Shown piece after piece: positions 8,442-11,693 of a stretch of 11,693 nucleotides of DNA. The position numbers were made by a program, and so were the translations under genes. Within the stretch, counting starts at the first letter, position 1, and each line of letters opens with the position of its first letter. Location of the stretch: positions 1 through 11,693 of the forward strand of contig JAOZLR010000055.1 of NCBI GenBank assembly GCA_029934735.1. Direction: 5' to 3'. This stretch comes from Bacteroidales bacterium. GTDB lineage: Bacteria; Bacteroidota; Bacteroidia; Bacteroidales; JAADJA01. A model generated the notes under the pieces. The model was given only the letters and a program-made list of their open reading frames with translations. It was not told where the DNA came from and searched no databases.

Positions 8442-8601
8442 TTTCTTTATTTTTTAATTAATACAATTATTGTCCTTATATTGGTTTTGCCTTTCAGAAA
8501 TCAGAAAAAAGACTTTAGCTGAAAAGTGCTGTGCGGTTAATCTTTATTATAAATTTTAAAATCCAACTTTTCATTGTAATTATGCTTTTTATTAGAGGGG
8601 G

Positions 8602-8631
8602 TAAAGATATATTTTTTTATTATGCAATCAA
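8602..8631 (-). promoter_or_regulatory. Candidate hutH promoter
   Basis: On the minus strand TTG (8631-8629) is followed after 19 nt by TATCTTTA (8609-8602), one mismatch (last G to A) from TAnnTTTG. It would give a leader of about 155 nt before the hutH ATG. It lies back to back with the promoter proposed for the thioredoxin-like gene. An 11-base palindrome, ACAATTATTGT (8463-8473), lies within that leader and could be an operator or chance in AT-rich DNA. Confidence 0.3.
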
Positions 8632-8641
8632 TTAATTTTTA

Positions 8642-8649
8642 TACTTTTG
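8642..8649 (+). promoter_or_regulatory. Predicted -7 box for the thioredoxin-like gene
   Basis: TACTTTTG matches the Bacteroidota -7 consensus TAnnTTTG exactly. It lies 22 nt before the ATG at 8672, so the leader would be about 15 nt. No TTG is present at the usual -33 distance (only T-rich sequence near 8612-8620). GAAGGA (8664-8669) could serve as a short ribosome-binding site. Confidence 0.5.
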
Positions 8650-8671
8650 CCGCCCAATAAATTGAAGGAAA

Positions 8672-9004
8672 ATGCGTCAGGAAATAAGAGATATTGAACA
8701 ATTGCAGAAGATTATTAAGAGCGAAGATGCTGTTATGCTCTATTTTTATAATGATGACTGTCCTCCGTGCTTAAGCCTCAGGCCAAAGGTGGAGTCTCTG
8801 TTAGATGAATCGTTTCCTGAAATGAGTATGATCTATGTAAATTCAAAGAATCATCCTGAGATTCCGGCAAGTTATGGGGTATTTGCAAATCCGACATTAA
8901 TGATATTTTTTGATGGAAAAGAGTTTAAACGCTTCAGTAAATATATTTCCACAAGTGAATTGCACCAGGCAATTGAGAGGTATTACGATATTATATTTGC
9001 ATAG
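8672..9004 (+). CDS. Small thioredoxin-like protein with a CPPC active site
   Basis: This 110-residue single-domain thioredoxin-fold protein has the redox pair C30-P-P-C33 at the start of the first long helix (YFYNDDCPPCLSLRP). The cis-proline follows at 74 in ANPTLMIFFDGKE, just before the last two strands, and the C-terminal helix is in place. Length is the usual size of thioredoxin. There is no signal peptide or membrane segment, so it should act in the cytoplasm as a thiol-disulfide reductase or a redox partner of a specific protein. CPPC replaces the CGPC of general thioredoxins, which usually shifts the redox potential, so a specialised role is likely (inference). It stands alone: divergent from hutH and convergent with the PIN-toxin gene. 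The gap to that gene is 33 nt with no clear terminator. Confidence 0.9.
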   Translation: MRQEIRDIEQLQKIIKSEDAVMLYFYNDDCPPCLSLRPKVESLLDESFPEMSMIYVNSKNHPEIPASYGVFANPTLMIFFDGKEFKRFSKYISTSELHQAIERYYDIIFA

Positions 9005-9037
9005 GATATTTTTAAGGTACTGAAGCTAATTATGAAG

Positions 9038-9433
9038 TTAAGCCATTGCAAGTTTATGTGGGTCAATAATTACCAAATTCTCTATTTTTATAAAGTCTTT
9101 TATATTTCTGGTCATTAATACCATTTTGTTTTCAATTGCTGTTGCAGCAATAATTGCATCCGGTATTTTAATCTTATATTCCTTTCTTAGAGAAATTGTC
9201 TTGTTAACGATATTTTCAGATAATCTGATTACAATTGAGTCACCTATAAAATCTAACAATAACTGATGGGCTTCCTGAGAAGTATTGTAACCAAGAACCT
9301 CAATCTTTGAAATTATTGATATCAAAGGGATGTTATTTATAACAGTATTCATAAACATCATTCCATCATTTGGTAATTCACCTGACAGATAATCAATTAC
9401 AGCATTTGAATCAATTAGATATCTCTGTTCCAT
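9038..9433 (-). CDS. PIN-domain ribonuclease toxin (VapC-like)
   Basis: This 131-residue protein is a complete PIN domain. The acidic cluster that binds Mg/Mn is present: Asp8 in LIDSNAVIDYL, Glu45 in ISKIEVLGY, Asp92 in IPDAIIAATA, and Asp113 in TRNIKDF. VapC-type PIN toxins cut RNA, often initiator tRNA or rRNA loops, when freed from their antitoxin; the target here is not known. Its ATG at 9433 lies inside the antitoxin gene, overlapping by 19 nt in another frame, which points to translational coupling. All four acidic residues are intact, so the nuclease is predicted active. It could be a distant PIN homologue with another job, but the overlap with an antitoxin-like gene makes a type II toxin-antitoxin pair the best reading. 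Confidence 0.88.
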   Translation of the reverse strand: MEQRYLIDSNAVIDYLSGELPNDGMMFMNTVINNIPLISIISKIEVLGYNTSQEAHQLLLDFIGDSIVIRLSENIVNKTISLRKEYKIKIPDAIIAATAIENKMVLMTRNIKDFIKIENLVIIDPHKLAMA

Positions 9434-9627
9434 TGGTTACGACTTTGAGTGATGCTATCCTGTAACTCTTGGGCAATATTTTTAGGTAACTTTCCGGCAT
9501 ACTTATCGGAAAGTTTAATATTATTCATATAATTATCATCCAAAATACGTAATAGGTCAAGATCTTCAAGTTCTTTGAGAAGCTGCAAAGTTTTTTTTGT
9601 TGTAAGTTGTATTATAACCGTATCCAT
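9415..9627 (-). CDS. Antitoxin of the PIN-toxin pair
   Basis: This 70-residue protein lies directly upstream of, and overlapping, the PIN toxin, the usual order for type II modules. The first half (TVIIQLTTKKTLQLLKELEDLDLLRIL) reads as a short strand plus a leucine-rich helix. The second half has the pattern seen in many Bacteroidota antitoxins beside PIN toxins: a YAGKLPKN segment, then a helix ending in RNQWNRDI, which probably docks on the toxin. No AbrB, Phd/YefM or HTH motif is obvious, so how it would bind its operator is unclear. The ATG at 9627 is preceded by a good promoter candidate. Assignment rests on context and this C-terminal pattern. Confidence 0.78.
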   Translation of the reverse strand: MDTVIIQLTTKKTLQLLKELEDLDLLRILDDNYMNNIKLSDKYAGKLPKNIAQELQDSITQSRNQWNRDI

Positions 9628-9660
9628 AATAAAAAGACATTAAAAAAAATCAATATTATG

Positions 9661-9691
9661 CAAATATAGTAAATTATTGTTGAACCATCAA
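9661..9691 (-). promoter_or_regulatory. Predicted promoter of the toxin-antitoxin operon, in the hisS 3' end
   Basis: On the minus strand TTG (9691-9689), 20 nt, then TATATTTG (9668-9661) matches the Bacteroidota -33/-7 pattern exactly. The -33 box lies within the last codons of hisS and the -7 box just after its stop, giving a leader of about 30 nt before the antitoxin ATG. Short inverted arms CAATA (9651-9655) and TATTG (9675-9679) flank the -7 box and could be an operator, but they are only five bases long. No convincing hisS terminator is seen here. Confidence 0.55.
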
Positions 9692-11038
9692 TAATAATTC
9701 TTCAAAATCCACACTCTTCTGCTCCCCTGTTTTCATATTCTTCAATGTGAAAGTATTGGAATTCACCTCCTGTTCACCGGCAAGCACAACGAAGGGAATA
9801 TTCTTGTTGTTGGCATAGTTCATTTGCTTTTTCAACTTTGCTGCATCCGGGAACATCTCTGTATTAATACCATTCTCTCTTAATTTCGCTACATAAGGCA
9901 AGCAGTATTTCTCCTCCTCTTTTCCGAAATTGATGAACAGAACATGGGTTGTAGCCGAAGTATCTTTTGGGAATAGATTCTTTTCGAGCATTACATCGTA
10001 AATCCTGTCGGCACCAAAAGAGACACCAACACCTGAAACATCCGGCAGGCCAAATATTCCTGTCAGGTCGTCATACCTGCCGCCACCGCAAATGCTGCCC
10101 ATTTGTACATCATTTGCTTTTACTTCAATAATAGCTCCAGTGTAGTAGTTCAACCCGCGGGCAAGGGTAAGGTCAAGCTCAACCTTCGATACCAGACTAA
10201 TGTTTTTTAGATAATCGAAAACCGTTGTCATCTCCTCTATCCCTTTTTTACCTGTCTCAGTTGATTCAAGTAATTTTTCAAGGAGAACAAGTTTTTGTTC
10301 TGTTGTACCTTCAAAAGTCAGGATATCGCCAATTTGCTCTATCCCTTTATCTGAAATACCAGACAAGCGAAGTTCTTCCTTAACCTTTTCAATTCCTATT
10401 TTGTCAAGCTTATCAATGGCAATGGTTATTGCCTTAAACTTTTCAGTTTCTCCGATATATTCGGCAATTCCATAAAGTATTTTTCTGTTGTTCAGACTGA
10501 TGGTAGTGCCTATATTCAGCATTACGAAAATATCATTGATAATCTGAACCAGTTCAACCTCATTGAGTAATGAGCGGCTACCAATTACATCCACATCACA
10601 CTGAAAAAATTCGCGGTAGCGTCCTTTCTGTGGTCTGTCTGCACGCCAAACCGGCTGAATCTGAAATCGCTTGAAAGGAAATGTTATGTCGTTGCGGTGC
10701 TGTACAACATAACGTGCAAATGGAACTGTAAGGTCATAGCGTAATCCTTTTTCCGAAATATAACCTGCAATTTCACTAGCTCTTGAATTTTGAAATTTGT
10801 CTTCCGGGATTTTTTTCAGAAAGTCACCTGAATTTAGAATTTTAAACAGAAGCCTGTCACCTTCATCGCCGTACTTACCAAGAAGTGTTGTAAGATTTTC
10901 CATTGCCGGTGTCTCAATGGGAAGATAACCGTAAAGGTTGAAAACAGATTTAATAGTATCGAATATGTAGTTACGTCTCACCATTTCAACAGGGGAGAAG
11001 TCGCGTGTTCCTTTTGGTATTGATGGTTTTTGTGCCAT
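9674..11038 (-). CDS. hisS: Histidyl-tRNA synthetase
   Basis: HisRS charges tRNA-His with histidine and is an essential cytoplasmic class II synthetase, active as a dimer. The 454 residues show the full set in order: the GTRDFSP N-terminal start, motif 2 with the RPQKGRYREFFQ loop (135-145), the histidine-specific HisA motif LARGLNYYTG (292-301), HisB CGGGRYDDL (317-325), and motif 3 GVSFGADR (338-345). An anticodon-binding domain starts at about 365 (THVLFINFG). The HisA motif has Asn297 where many HisRS have Asp (RGLDYY). The ATG at 11038 is well supported. The gene lies 58 nt after the cupin gene on the same strand, with its own promoter candidate, and no T-box-like leader is visible. Confidence 0.97.
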   Translation of the reverse strand: MAQKPSIPKGTRDFSPVEMVRRNYIFDTIKSVFNLYGYLPIETPAMENLTTLLGKYGDEGDRLLFKILNSGDFLKKIPEDKFQNSRASEIAGYISEKGLRYDLTVPFARYVVQHRNDITFPFKRFQIQPVWRADRPQKGRYREFFQCDVDVIGSRSLLNEVELVQIINDIFVMLNIGTTISLNNRKILYGIAEYIGETEKFKAITIAIDKLDKIGIEKVKEELRLSGISDKGIEQIGDILTFEGTTEQKLVLLEKLLESTETGKKGIEEMTTVFDYLKNISLVSKVELDLTLARGLNYYTGAIIEVKANDVQMGSICGGGRYDDLTGIFGLPDVSGVGVSFGADRIYDVMLEKNLFPKDTSATTHVLFINFGKEEEKYCLPYVAKLRENGINTEMFPDAAKLKKQMNYANNKNIPFVVLAGEQEVNSNTFTLKNMKTGEQKSVDFEELLLMVQQ

Positions 11039-11091
11039 ATTATTTTTTGATTTTGCCGATGTAATTATTCATCAGGCAGTAAATATGGCTG

Positions 11092-11125
11092 CAAAATTAG
11101 GAATAGTTATCGAATTCTTTCAAAA
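11092..11125 (-). promoter_or_regulatory. Predicted hisS promoter, overlapping the end of the cupin gene
   Basis: On the minus strand TTTTG (11125-11121), 21 nt, then TAATTTTG (11099-11092) is an exact fit to the Bacteroidota consensus. The -7 box begins at the cupin stop codon (11099-11097) and the -33 box lies in its last codons. Transcription would begin about 45-50 nt before the hisS ATG. hisS may thus be expressed apart from the cupin gene. Confidence 0.5.
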
Positions 11126-11573
11126 TTCTTTGGTTATACTCATCACATCCTTCTTCTCCCTCTTTTGGAGCCCAGCTTGCAAAGTCTTTATCATCAATGG
11201 GATCGTATGGCCCGTCTTTAAGTTCGTAAGCCACGGAACCTGTTTCAAGGGGAATAACAGTATGCCATTCGCCGGCAGTCAGTTCAACAGCATGGTTTCC
11301 TTTTGATACATCCAGGATGAACTTGTCAGTTATGTTTCCTTCATCATCAAATGTGGCAATCGCAAAACTTCCTTGTAAAACGATAAAGACTTCTCTTTTT
11401 GGTGGATTAAGATGACGGTGTGGCCGCAGATAGGAGCCCGGCTCCCAGGCATTAAGAAAACGTTGTATCGGATCAGAATAATTATCATGAAAATTATGAT
11501 TCATTCTTTTACGGGGTGAAGTGCGGGCTTTCATTATTACGTTTTCAATTATTTGGTTATCAATTATTTTCAC
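11097..11573 (-). CDS. WbuC-family cupin-fold metalloprotein
   Basis: This 158-residue single cupin domain has the family pattern: SPRKRMNHNFHD near the N-terminus, PIQRFLNAWEPGSYLRPHRH with metal-ligand candidates His52 and His54, PPKREVFIVLQG with Glu61, and GEWHTVIPL with His104. These make the usual three-His one-Glu metal site. WbuC-type proteins often lie in O-antigen or exopolysaccharide clusters, but their biochemical role is unsettled, and no sugar-pathway gene is visible here. The start is GTG at 11573: an in-frame stop lies a few codons upstream with no ATG between, and starting at the next Met (residue 14) would remove part of the conserved N-terminus. It follows the T9SS-tail gene by 24 nt on the same strand. 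Confidence 0.85.
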   Translation of the reverse strand: MKIIDNQIIENVIMKARTSPRKRMNHNFHDNYSDPIQRFLNAWEPGSYLRPHRHLNPPKREVFIVLQGSFAIATFDDEGNITDKFILDVSKGNHAVELTAGEWHTVIPLETGSVAYELKDGPYDPIDDKDFASWAPKEGEEGCDEYNQRILKEFDNYS

Positions 11574-11597
11574 AGGATTATATATTAGTTCAAAATA

Positions 11598-11693
11598 TCA
11601 TCTCTTTTTTATAATTTTGGTAATAAATACTTCATCGGTTGTTAAAATTTGGATAAAATAAACACCTGTACCTAAACCCAATAGATCAATATT
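11598..11693 (-). CDS. C-terminal end of a T9SS-secreted protein (type A sorting tail), partial
   Basis: Only the last 31 codons and the TGA stop (11600-11598) are inside the window; the frame is open at the right edge. The translation contains GLGTGVYFIQILTTDE followed by VFITKIIKKR. This is the hallmark end of the Por-secretion (type IX) C-terminal sorting domain: a G-x-Y-F-I strand, a short turn, then a strand ending in a basic K-I-I-K-K-R tail. In known systems this domain directs export across the outer membrane and is then removed, often with attachment to surface lipopolysaccharide. The cargo domain lies outside the window, so its activity is unknown. Confidence 0.82.
   Translation of the reverse strand, partial: NIDLLGLGTGVYFIQILTTDEVFITKIIKKR

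Noticed and set aside
8115..8522. 135-codon plus-strand frame running from inside hutH into the upstream spacer
   Set aside because: Most of it is antisense to hutH, and the hydrophobic stretches come from AT-rich spacer; no start signal or homology pattern.
9005..9037. Possible shared terminator between the thioredoxin-like and PIN genes
   Set aside because: No inverted repeat with a T-tract is visible in these 33 nt.
9628..9673. Possible hisS terminator: T-tract on the minus strand at 9648-9641
   Set aside because: The only pairing before the T-tract is a five-base AT-rich stem with a large loop, too weak to call.
1..11693. CRISPR array, insertion sequence, tRNA/rRNA genes, prophage or integron features
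   Set aside because: No regularly spaced repeats, transposase or integrase genes, terminal inverted repeats, or tRNA-like cloverleaf sequences were found on either strand by eye.

Overview
The window looks like chromosome of a member of the Bacteroidota, probably an environmental, T9SS-bearing lineage; the genus cannot be read from this sequence. The evidence is a SusC/SusD outer-membrane pair, a lipoprotein with an acidic export signal after the lipobox cysteine, the tail of a protein with a type IX secretion sorting domain, and AT-rich spacers. Several spacers carry the Bacteroidota promoter pattern (TTG, about 20 nt, TAnnTTTG) in place of sigma-70 boxes.

Layout: (1) 1-728, plus strand: the 3' part of an M23-family peptidase gene cut by the left edge. 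It converges on the SusD gene across a strong two-way terminator at 822-855. (2) 872-5647, minus strand: a SusC-like TonB-dependent transporter followed by its SusD-like_2 lipoprotein, probably one operon. An AT-rich 273-nt leader precedes it. (3) 5921-6833, minus strand: two small four-helix membrane proteins that resemble each other and look like a tandem duplication. (4) 6918-8441, minus strand: a solitary histidine ammonia-lyase (hutH) with its own hairpin terminator. (5) 8672-9004, plus strand: a small CPPC thioredoxin-like protein, divergent from hutH. (6) 9038-9627, minus strand: an overlapping antitoxin/PIN-domain toxin pair with a promoter inside the end of hisS. (7) 9674-11038, minus strand: histidyl-tRNA synthetase (hisS), whose predicted promoter lies in the end of the next gene. 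(8) 11097-11573, minus strand: a WbuC-type cupin metalloprotein. (9) 11598-11693, minus strand: the last 31 codons of a T9SS-secreted protein, cut by the right edge.

Functionally this is a mix of housekeeping (hisS), catabolism (hutH), nutrient uptake (SusCD), envelope (M23, possibly WbuC) and a toxin-antitoxin module. Apart from SusC with SusD and toxin with antitoxin, neighbours do not form an obvious pathway. I found no tRNA, rRNA, CRISPR array, insertion sequence or phage gene, and no clear evidence for a wholly new multi-gene system. The points most worth a second look are the changed zinc-ligand position in the M23 enzyme, the duplicated membrane proteins of unknown function, and the SusCD pair lacking any local enzyme or regulator.
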